Of a DNA stretch of 5,134 nucleotides, positions 1 to 5,134 are shown in pieces (the first letter of the stretch is position 1; each line of letters opens with the position of its first letter). The notes under the pieces were generated by a model. It was given only the letters and a program-made list of their open reading frames with translations, did no database searches and was not told the DNA's origin. Made by a program: the position numbers and the translations under genes. The DNA lies in the NCBI GenBank assembly GCA_029098205.1, contig JAQXNW010000011.1, positions 1 through 5,134 of the forward strand, read 5' to 3'. The DNA is from Eubacteriales bacterium (GTDB taxonomy: Bacteria; Bacillota; Clostridia; Peptostreptococcales; Anaerovoracaceae).

Positions 1-483
1 GTGAAACCAGGTAAAGGGGCTGCTTTTGTAAGAACGAAATACAGAAATATCATCACCGGCGCAACCAGAGAGGAAGCGTTCAATCCGAGCGAAAAATTCA
101 ACGAGGCGCATATCGAAACGAAGCAGATGCAGTATCTGTATAATGACGGCGAGCTGTATTACTTCATGGATCAGGAGACCTATGAGCAGATTCCTCTGTC
201 CGAAGAAGATGTTGCGGATGCGATCAAATACATTCGTGAAAATGATATGGCGACGATTAAATTCTATGATGGAAAGCCGTTCCAGGTTGATGCACCGAAT
301 TTCGTGGATCTGGTCGTAACGGAGACAGAGCCGGGTGTAAAGGGAGATACGGCGACGAACGTTACAAAACCGGCTACAGTGGAAACAGGAGCTGTGATTC
401 AGGTTCCTATTTTCATTGAAGAAGGCGAGAAGATCCAAATAGATACCCGTTCAGGTGAATATCTTGGAAGATCGAAGGAATGA
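1..483 (+). CDS. efp: Translation elongation factor P (EF-P), 5'-truncated by the window edge
   Basis: EF-P binds ribosomes stalled on consecutive prolines, between the P and E sites, and promotes peptide-bond formation. The visible 160 residues begin at KPGKGAAFVRTK, the tip of the N-terminal KOW-like domain. Lys5 here aligns with the post-translationally modified lysine (Lys32 in B. subtilis, Lys34 in E. coli). The central domain follows (MQYLYNDGELYYFMD, residues 43-57), then the C-terminal OB domain with the EF-P signature (KGDTATNVTKPATVETG, 114-130) and the usual ending DTRSGEYLGR. The first codon is GTG, but it is the internal Val of the family motif HVKPGKG and not a start. By comparison with the B. 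subtilis protein (about 185 residues), 27 N-terminal residues lie upstream. The frame ends at TGA 481-483. The identification is very secure. Which modification enzyme acts on Lys5 cannot be told from this window. Confidence 0.97.
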   Translation: MKPGKGAAFVRTKYRNIITGATREEAFNPSEKFNEAHIETKQMQYLYNDGELYYFMDQETYEQIPLSEEDVADAIKYIRENDMATIKFYDGKPFQVDAPNFVDLVVTETEPGVKGDTATNVTKPATVETGAVIQVPIFIEEGEKIQIDTRSGEYLGRSKE

Positions 484-513
484 TTTTTGGTATTTCACAG
501 GGGTAGATTGTTT

Positions 514-537
514 AAAGGGGCGTGTTTACGTCCCTTT
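514..537 (+). terminator. Stem-loop after efp, possible weak intrinsic terminator
   Basis: The arms AAAGGGGCG (514-522) and CGTCCCTTT (529-537) form a 9-bp stem with one G-U pair and a 6-nt loop (TGTTTA). It sits 30 nt after the efp stop. The tail that follows (CCTTCTATAT) is pyrimidine-rich but is not a clean U-run, so termination may be partial, leaving some read-through into mltG. It could instead be an mRNA-processing or stabilising hairpin. Confidence 0.45.
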
Positions 538-541
538 CCTT

Positions 542-559
542 CTATATGCACTATATGCA
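542..559 (+). repeat. Tandem direct repeat, two perfect copies of CTATATGCA
   Basis: Two adjacent identical 9-nt units (542-550 and 551-559) lie between the stem-loop and the mltG ribosome binding site (AAAGGA, 563-568). They are AT-rich and resemble -10 hexamers (TATATG), but I found no fitting -35 element at 16-18 nt. Function is unknown; this may be a small slippage duplication or part of a binding site. Confidence 0.6.
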
Positions 560-576
560 GAGAAAGGAATTGCTAG

Positions 577-1653
577 ATGAATGCCAGAAACGGCGTACAC
601 AGACATAAAATTTGGATTGGAATTCTGATCGTCCTGTTCATTTTGGGTTTCGCATTCGGATTCGTTTATTATCGTATGACGGCCGCAAATTCATCAAAAA
701 AGACCGTGCAGGCTTTTGTTGTGGAAGAAGGATCCGGAACTTCGCAGATCGCAGCAGAACTTGAATCGAAAGGGCTGATTCGATCTGCAAATGGATTCAA
801 AATCTATGCCCGCATTCACAAAATGGACGGAAAATTTCAGGCGGGCACATACAATTTAAGTCCTTCGATGAAAGTTTCGGAAATCGCCAATATCATAGAA
901 GGCGGTAAAGTTGCGGCCGTTTCCGTAACCATAACGGAAGGAATGAACGAATTTGAAATCGCCCAGCTTCTGGCAAAGAAAGGGCTTGTAGATAAGGATA
1001 AATTTATCGACGCAGCGGAGAACACCGATTTTTCGAAGGAATTTCCTTTCCTTAAGAATGCGCAGAAGGGGAAGTATCGGCTGGAAGGATATCTGTATCC
1101 GGAAACCTATTCCATCCCGGAAGGATCGTCTGAGGAAGATATTATCCGCATCATGCTGAAGCAGTTCCAGAAGGTCTATCAGTCTTTGTCGATAAAAAAG
1201 AAGGCGGCAAAAATGGGATATTCGGTTAATGAGATTATGACCGTCGCTTCGATTGTTGAAAAAGAAAGCGGAAATAAGAAAGACCGCCCGACGGTTGCCA
1301 GCGTAATATACAACCGCCTGAAAGAGCCGATGAAGCTTCAGATGGATTCAACTGTAAATTATGCCTTGATTACGAACGGAAAGACCATTACCGGCGCGAC
1401 TTCGTATAAAGATCTTGAGGAAGATTCTCCTTACAATACATATCGTGTGGATGGACTCCCGCCTGGGCCGATCTGCAGTCCGGGGAAGTCTTCAATCGAG
1501 GCAGCTCTGGATCCGGATGACACGGATTATCTTTATTTTGTGCTCAGTGAGAAACTGGATGGAACATCTTATTTTACGGATAATTACGAGGATTTCATGA
1601 AAGCTGCGAATGCCTACGGAGAAGCATCCAGAGCGGAGGAAAGCAAAGGATGA
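577..1653 (+). CDS. mltG: Endolytic murein transglycosylase MltG (YceG/YrrL family)
   Basis: MltG is a membrane-anchored lytic transglycosylase that cuts nascent glycan strands internally and is thought to set their length during peptidoglycan synthesis. The 358 residues fit the family (about 340-360). A positively charged N-terminus is followed by one membrane helix (about residues 12-32), which places the rest outside the cytoplasm. Residues 46-110 form the LysM-like YceG subdomain (GKFQAGTYNL, 85-94). The catalytic domain spans about 115-345, with LEGYLYPETY (169-178), the active-site block ASIVEKES (224-231) and YNTYRVDGLPPGP (286-298). Glu228 aligns with the catalytic Glu218 of E. coli MltG. 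The ATG has a good ribosome binding site (AAAGGA, 563-568) at 8-nt spacing. Its stop overlaps the trmR start, and it appears to be the first gene of the operon. PPG at 295-297 is a typical EF-P-dependent stall motif. Confidence 0.96.
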   Translation: MNARNGVHRHKIWIGILIVLFILGFAFGFVYYRMTAANSSKKTVQAFVVEEGSGTSQIAAELESKGLIRSANGFKIYARIHKMDGKFQAGTYNLSPSMKVSEIANIIEGGKVAAVSVTITEGMNEFEIAQLLAKKGLVDKDKFIDAAENTDFSKEFPFLKNAQKGKYRLEGYLYPETYSIPEGSSEEDIIRIMLKQFQKVYQSLSIKKKAAKMGYSVNEIMTVASIVEKESGNKKDRPTVASVIYNRLKEPMKLQMDSTVNYALITNGKTITGATSYKDLEEDSPYNTYRVDGLPPGPICSPGKSSIEAALDPDDTDYLYFVLSEKLDGTSYFTDNYEDFMKAANAYGEASRAEESKG

Positions 1654-2306
1654 TCATAACGCAGTCGCCGGAGGTGCGTGCTTTCATTGAAAATAAGTAT
1701 TCTCCGCTTACGGAGGAGCTTGGAGCCCTGCGGAAGCTGGGGGAAGAGAATAAGATTCCTGTGATTCTGAAAGAAACCGAAATGCTTCTTAAGACTGTCC
1801 TTCTTCTAAAAAGACCGAAAAGAATCGTCGAAATCGGAACTGCCATCGGATACTCTGCGGCTTTTTTCTCTACGCTTCTTCCGGAAGCATCGATTGTCAG
1901 CATTGAGAAGGATCCTGAAATCGCCCGGTTTGCTGAGGAGAATCTTCGGGATTTCGGATTCAGCCGGAATATCCGGATTCTTGTCGGAGATGGAGAAGAA
2001 GGATGCCGCACTCTCGAGAAGGAAGGAATGAACGATGCAGATTTCCTGTTTATTGACGCGGCGAAAAGTCACTACAAAAGATTTTTAGAGAATGCGGTTC
2101 CGCTCCTTTCGGAAAACGCGCTGATCGCGTCGGATAATATTCTGCAGCAGGGAATGACGCTGGAAGAAAATCCGAAGCACAAGCACAGAACGAGCATTCG
2201 TGCAATGAGACAGTATGTAGATTTTCTGTTTAAAGACCCACGTTTTACGTCTTCGTTGCTTTCATCCGGGGATGGCTTTGCTCTGTCCATTTATCATAAG
2301 CTGTAA
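1650..2306 (+). CDS. trmR: tRNA 5-hydroxyuridine methyltransferase (TrmR/YrrM-like O-methyltransferase)
   Basis: This is a class I SAM-dependent O-methyltransferase of 218 residues. In B. subtilis the homologue at the same place after mltG (YrrM, now TrmR) methylates 5-hydroxyuridine at tRNA wobble position 34 to 5-methoxyuridine. Visible landmarks are motif I (IVEIGTAIGYSA, 59-70) for SAM binding, the acidic Glu86 after strand 2 (SIEKD), GDG at 113-115, DFLFIDAAKSHY (131-142) and SDN (161-163). Asp136, Asp162 and Asn163 are the expected divalent-metal ligands of this O-methyltransferase family. The start ATG shares an ATGA with the mltG stop (4-nt overlap). A ribosome binding site GGAGG (1635-1639) lies inside the mltG end at 10-nt spacing. 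The family also includes catechol and caffeoyl-CoA methyltransferases, so sequence alone would support only 'O-methyltransferase'. The adjacent trhP makes the tRNA role likely. Confidence 0.88.
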   Translation: MIITQSPEVRAFIENKYSPLTEELGALRKLGEENKIPVILKETEMLLKTVLLLKRPKRIVEIGTAIGYSAAFFSTLLPEASIVSIEKDPEIARFAEENLRDFGFSRNIRILVGDGEEGCRTLEKEGMNDADFLFIDAAKSHYKRFLENAVPLLSENALIASDNILQQGMTLEENPKHKHRTSIRAMRQYVDFLFKDPRFTSSLLSSGDGFALSIYHKL

Positions 2307-2315
2307 AAAATGATG
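2304..2315 (+). promoter_or_regulatory. trmR stop / trhP start junction without a clear Shine-Dalgarno
   Basis: The trmR stop TAA (2304-2306) is followed 3 nt later by tandem ATG codons (2310-2312 and 2313-2315). Upstream bases (TTATCATAAGCTG) contain no AGGAGG-like stretch, unlike every other start in the window. Initiation therefore probably depends on ribosomes that have just terminated on trmR. Either ATG could be used, changing the protein by one Met. Confidence 0.55.
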
Positions 2316-3545
2316 AGAAAATTGGAACTGCTGGCTCCGGCCGGCGATATGGAAAAACTGAAAATGGCGGTTCTGTACGGTGCAGACGCTGTATATTTCG
2401 GCGGAGAGGCTTTTTCGCTTCGAAGCGGAGCGGGAAATTTTTCGGTTCCACAGATACGAGAAGGCGTATCTTACGCGCATCGTTTTCATGTGCGGTGCTA
2501 CCTGACTTTGAATATTTATGCCAGAAATCGGGATATTGAACCGATCCGCTCTTTTCTCCGCGAAATAAGGGATATACCGATGGATGGATTTTTAGTTGCG
2601 GATCCGGGTGTAATGGAACTTCTGAAAGAGGAAATCCCGGATGCTGTCATCCATCTTTCTACACAGGCGAATCTGACAAATTACGAGGCCGCACGGTTCT
2701 GGAGAAAGATCGGCGTAAAAAGGCTTGTTCTTGCACGGGAGTTAACGATTGAAGAAATCCGGGGAATCCGGGGGCATATTCCGCCGGATATGGAGTTGGA
2801 ATGCTTTGTCCACGGAGCAATGTGCATTTCGTATTCCGGCAGATGTCTTCTCAGCAGCTTTATGACTGGAAGAGATTCAAACCAGGGGATGTGCGCGCAT
2901 CCATGCCGGTATCATTACGCATTGGAAGAAGAAAAGAGACCCGGACAGTACGTCCCGATCGAGGAGGATGAAAGGGGAAGCTACATCCTGAATTCGAAGG
3001 ATCTCTGCATGATCCGCCATATTCCTGAGCTCGCGGATGCCGGTGTTTACAGCTTAAAAATTGAAGGAAGAAACAAAAGCATTTTTTATCTGGCGACGGT
3101 TGTGCATGCATATCGGCAGGCGCTCGACGCGTATTTAAAGGATCCGGAGCACTGGACATTCCGGGAGGAATGGTTTCAGGAACTGGAAAAGGCCAGCCAT
3201 CGGGAATTTTATACCGGCTTCTATTTTGGATATGAGGGTGCGGATGCGCAGAATTACAAGACAAGCGCGTACGAGAAGCCGTATCAGTTTGTCGGGAAGG
3301 TTCTCGCATGGAATGAGAAAGATAACACAGCGCTGATTGAGGAACGGAACAAACTGGTCAAAGGAGATGAAGTCGAAATTTTCGGTCCGGAGATTTCATA
3401 TTTTATGATGACCGTGGATCATATCCAGGATGAGGAAACCGGAGAGGAAATTTCGGAGGCTTGTCATCCGAAGCAGAAAATTCGAATTCCCATGCCGCAG
3501 TCTGTAAAACCCGGATATCTATTAAGAAAAAAGGAGAACCATTGA
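2310..3545 (+). CDS. trhP: U32 family (peptidase-like) tRNA hydroxylation protein TrhP
   Basis: TrhP (YegQ in E. coli, YrrN/YrrO in B. subtilis) is needed to form 5-hydroxyuridine at tRNA position 34, in a route depending on prephenate and iron-sulfur assembly. Older annotation calls the family collagenase-like peptidase U32. The 411 residues open with the family N-terminus (LELLAPAGDMEKLKMAVLYG, 5-24). They carry the U32 signature ECFVHGAMCISYSGRCLLSS (164-183) and then GMCAHPCRYHY (193-203). Cys172, Cys179, Cys195 and Cys199 match the four conserved cysteines of YegQ, probable Fe-S ligands. NSKDLCMIRHIPELADAG (228-245) and LKIEGRNKS (249-257) follow, then the U32 C-terminal beta domain (about 326-405). 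Length is between YrrO (about 420) and shorter paralogues. Only one U32 gene lies here, whereas B. subtilis has two in tandem. Its product is the substrate of the upstream methyltransferase, and its stop overlaps the next start by 1 nt. Confidence 0.9.
   Translation: MMRKLELLAPAGDMEKLKMAVLYGADAVYFGGEAFSLRSGAGNFSVPQIREGVSYAHRFHVRCYLTLNIYARNRDIEPIRSFLREIRDIPMDGFLVADPGVMELLKEEIPDAVIHLSTQANLTNYEAARFWRKIGVKRLVLARELTIEEIRGIRGHIPPDMELECFVHGAMCISYSGRCLLSSFMTGRDSNQGMCAHPCRYHYALEEEKRPGQYVPIEEDERGSYILNSKDLCMIRHIPELADAGVYSLKIEGRNKSIFYLATVVHAYRQALDAYLKDPEHWTFREEWFQELEKASHREFYTGFYFGYEGADAQNYKTSAYEKPYQFVGKVLAWNEKDNTALIEERNKLVKGDEVEIFGPEISYFMMTVDHIQDEETGEEISEACHPKQKIRIPMPQSVKPGYLLRKKENH
3531..3536 (+). promoter_or_regulatory. 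Ribosome binding site AAGGAG that fixes the CNNM-like start
   Basis: AAGGAG lies 8 nt upstream of ATG 3545-3547, inside the last codons of trhP. It marks that ATG as the start, in preference to an in-frame TTG at 3461, which would add 28 hydrophilic residues overlapping trhP and is not needed by the family fold. Confidence 0.85.
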
Positions 3546-4876
3546 TGGATTCGGATAGTATTCCCTTATGTGTCTGCATGATCCTGCTTATGATTGTATG
3601 CACAGCGCTTCTCTCGCTGATGACGGGAGCTTTTGATTTTCTGAATGAGATTAAGCTCCGGCAGAAGTTAGAGGAGAAGAAGCAGGAGCATCGATTTTCT
3701 TCCATTGAGAAATTAAGTTCCAGACCGATAAAATATACGGCTGTGAACGGGATGCTTACTGTTTTCGCACTGCTGTACTCTTCAGATATCATATGGAGGA
3801 TCACGCCGGAAGGAACCTGGAATCTCGTTCTCGCGGAAGCCGGATTCGGAGCGTTTTTCATTGCGTTCGGGCTGCTGCTTCCCAGAAAAATCGCGATGCA
3901 GCACAGCGAGACGCTTGCGATTCGTTTTTACGGACTTCAGACATTTTTAAATGGATTGTTCACTCCGATCATTTTTTTAATTTCGCTTCCGGTAAGTCTG
4001 GTTCTGTATATTTTTCATCAGGAAACTGATCCAAAACGGGAAGAATATTCGGAAGAAGAAGTCATGTCTCTTCTGGAGGAAGGGCAGAAAAACGGCGACA
4101 TCATGGAAGAAGGCCGTAAGATGATCGGAAGCATCTTCCGCTTTGATGACGAACGCGCGTTTGAAATCATGACCGCAAGGACGGACGTGTTCATGATCGA
4201 CCTTGCGGATTCTCCGGAAGAATACATGGATGAACTGATGGAGCTTCGCTTTACAAGAGTTCCTGTCTGCGAGAACGGACAGGATAATATCATCGGAATC
4301 CTGAATATTAAGGATTATCTTGTGAAAGCGCAGACCGTGGGATTCGGAAATGTCGACATCCGCTCTATTCTAAGAGAGCCTTACTTTATTCCGGATTCGA
4401 AAAATATCGCCACCCTTTTTGTGGAAATGCAGAAAGAGAAGCAGCACATCGCAGTCTTGATCGATGAGTACGGCGGATTCAGCGGAATTGTCACCATTGA
4501 AGATATCATTGAAGAAATTGTCGGAGATATCGACGATGAATACGATGTGGAAGAGACATCTGCGGATCCGGTGGATGAAAATACCTGGCTGGTTGACGGG
4601 AGCATGGAGCTGGATGCATTGAATCAGGAAACCGGACTTTCTTTGGAATCGGAAACCAGTGAAACCGTTGGCGGATACATCATTGACATCATCGGTGAAA
4701 TCCCGAAGGATGGATATATAAACCGCACCGTGGTTAACGGAAACCTTGAATTTACAATTCTTTCCGTAAAAGATCAAAGAATCGAACGCGTGAAGATCCA
4801 CCGACTTCCGAAGAGCACGGACAGCAAAGATTCTGACGAGAAGGAAAGTGACAGAAAAGGGAAGGATTCCGCATAA
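3545..4876 (+). CDS. CNNM/CorC-like (hemolysin family) membrane protein with CBS pair, divergent membrane domain
   Basis: The 443-residue product has the CNNM/CorC layout. Membrane helices lie at about 7-27, 67-84, 93-113 and 136-157. An acidic linker (EEYSEEEVMSLLEEG, 166-180) leads to a CBS pair (about 205-262 and 275-332; VTIEDIIEEIVGDIDDEYD, 316-334) and a C-terminal CorC_HlyC domain (about 340-418). The tail 419-443 is rich in Lys, Asp, Ser and Glu. Family members export Mg2+ or other divalent cations; 'hemolysin' is a legacy name. The cytoplasmic half is canonical, apart from MTARTD where MTPRTD is usual. The membrane half is not: the S-x-S-E-T-A motif reads about SLMTGA (24-29), GNN reads VNG (67-69), and GE-x-x-PK reads GLLLPR (109-114), so the conserved Glu is Leu110. 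Transport activity is therefore uncertain. The start overlaps the trhP stop by 1 nt (TGATG). Confidence 0.9.
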   Translation: MDSDSIPLCVCMILLMIVCTALLSLMTGAFDFLNEIKLRQKLEEKKQEHRFSSIEKLSSRPIKYTAVNGMLTVFALLYSSDIIWRITPEGTWNLVLAEAGFGAFFIAFGLLLPRKIAMQHSETLAIRFYGLQTFLNGLFTPIIFLISLPVSLVLYIFHQETDPKREEYSEEEVMSLLEEGQKNGDIMEEGRKMIGSIFRFDDERAFEIMTARTDVFMIDLADSPEEYMDELMELRFTRVPVCENGQDNIIGILNIKDYLVKAQTVGFGNVDIRSILREPYFIPDSKNIATLFVEMQKEKQHIAVLIDEYGGFSGIVTIEDIIEEIVGDIDDEYDVEETSADPVDENTWLVDGSMELDALNQETGLSLESETSETVGGYIIDIIGEIPKDGYINRTVVNGNLEFTILSVKDQRIERVKIHRLPKSTDSKDSDEKESDRKGKDSA

Positions 4877-5134
4877 ATGATCGAAAAAGATTCGAAAGAT
4901 GAACAAGTCCTTCGGCTCCAGGATATAGGAGCCGAAAATCTTGCCAGAATTATTGTCGGTTCCGCTTTGTCCATCCCCGGCGTAAACAGTATGAGTCCGA
5001 GGCTGACAGAGACGATCATGGAAGGCGTCCCGGGGATTAATCTGGAATTAAACGGTGTAAAAATCGAAGAGGAGAAAAACCAGATCCTGTGCGATTTATA
5101 CATAAATGTGGAATTCGGAGCAAAGATTCCTGAG
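4877..5134 (+). CDS. Asp23/Gls24 family (YqhY/YloU-like) envelope-stress protein, 3'-truncated by the window edge
   Basis: An open frame of 86 codons starts at ATG 4877-4879, directly after the TAA of the preceding gene, and runs past the window end. AAGGA (4862-4866) provides a ribosome binding site at 10-nt spacing. The translation has the Asp23/Gls24 pattern: an Ile/Ala-rich helix with ENLARIIVGSALSIPGVNSM (residues 20-39), then the strand segment ILCDLYINVEFGAKIPE (70-86), where 'DLYI.VE.G.KIPE' is the family hallmark. Family members are small cytoplasmic proteins linked to cell-envelope homeostasis; Asp23 of Staphylococcus is membrane-anchored by AmaP, and YqhY is linked to lipid metabolism. 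About 30-60 C-terminal residues are missing. In many Bacillota a gene of this type precedes nusB, so nusB may follow, but that is inference. Which paralogue (YqhY, YloU or other) cannot be settled from this part. Confidence 0.9.
   Translation, partial: MIEKDSKDEQVLRLQDIGAENLARIIVGSALSIPGVNSMSPRLTETIMEGVPGINLELNGVKIEEEKNQILCDLYINVEFGAKIPE
4911..4936 (+). repeat. Perfect 9-bp inverted repeat inside the Asp23-family gene
   Basis: TTCGGCTCC (4911-4919) and GGAGCCGAA (4928-4936) are exact reverse complements around an 8-nt loop (AGGATATA). After a 3x3 mismatch, AAG (4905-4907) and CTT (4940-4942) could add three pairs. The hairpin starts about 30 nt after the start codon and is not followed by a U-run, so it does not look like an intrinsic terminator. 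A translational or mRNA-stability role is possible but unproven. Confidence 0.65.

Noticed and set aside
1..3. GTG at the window start as a start codon for a 160-residue protein
   Set aside because: It is the internal Val of the EF-P motif HVKPGKG; the real start lies upstream of the window.
542..557. TATATG hexamers as -10 promoter elements for mltG
   Set aside because: No plausible -35 hexamer lies 16-18 nt upstream of either copy and there is no extended -10 TG.
1875..1889. Small inverted repeat GCTTC/GAAGC inside trmR
   Set aside because: Only five pairs in the middle of a conserved coding region, expected by chance.
2860..3309. 149-codon antisense open frame opposite trhP
   Set aside because: Its composition (many Pro, Arg, Ser, His) reflects the complement of trhP codons, and the + strand protein is clearly conserved here.
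3461..3544. TTG start giving a 471-residue CNNM-like protein
   Set aside because: It has no justification by family length and overlaps trhP by 85 nt, whereas ATG 3545 has AAGGAG at 8-nt spacing.
4827..4900. Similar DSKD-type charged runs on both sides of the CNNM/Asp23-family junction as a duplication
   Set aside because: Shared nucleotides are limited to short stretches such as AAAGATTC; Lys/Asp-rich coding in a purine-rich region explains it.
4370..4906. 178-codon antisense open frame opposite the CNNM-like gene
   Set aside because: It is a shadow of a strongly conserved + strand gene, with Phe/Ile-rich composition typical of a reverse reading and no recognisable domain.

Overview
The window is a compact, almost fully coding stretch of a chromosomal housekeeping region. 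All genes lie on the + strand. Protein similarity by eye (the Bacillota-type EF-P motif HVKPGKGAAF, seen here from its V onward, and an MltG-TrmR-U32 gene order like the Bacillus subtilis yrrL-yrrM-yrrN/O cluster), moderate GC and strong AGGAGG-type ribosome binding sites point to a Bacillota organism. The EF-P, MltG and CNNM sequences look most like Clostridia, perhaps Lachnospiraceae. That family-level placement is an inference from memory, not a search result.

Layout: (1) 1-483 is the 3' part of efp, encoding translation elongation factor P; about 27 N-terminal residues lie upstream of the window. (2) 484-576 is a 93-nt spacer with a 9-bp stem-loop (possible weak terminator), a tandem 9-nt repeat and the mltG ribosome binding site. 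(3) 577-1653 mltG, endolytic peptidoglycan transglycosylase. (4) 1650-2306 trmR, tRNA 5-hydroxyuridine methyltransferase. (5) 2310-3545 trhP, U32-family tRNA hydroxylation protein. (6) 3545-4876 a CNNM/CorC-like membrane protein with a CBS pair and a CorC_HlyC domain. (7) 4877-5134 the start of an Asp23/Gls24 (YqhY/YloU-like) family gene that runs off the window end.

Genes 3 to 7 are joined by a 4-nt overlap, a 3-nt gap, a 1-nt overlap and a 0-nt gap, so they are very probably one translationally coupled operon. trmR and trhP act in sequence on the wobble uridine (U34 to ho5U to mo5U). With efp upstream, three of the six genes concern decoding and peptide-bond synthesis. mltG and the CNNM-like gene concern the cell envelope.

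I see no mobile element, CRISPR array, RNA gene, toxin-antitoxin pair or defence system, and no convincing evidence of an undescribed system. The points most worth a second look are the CNNM-like protein, whose membrane domain lacks residues normally conserved around the ion site, and a perfect 9-bp inverted repeat just inside the Asp23-family gene.
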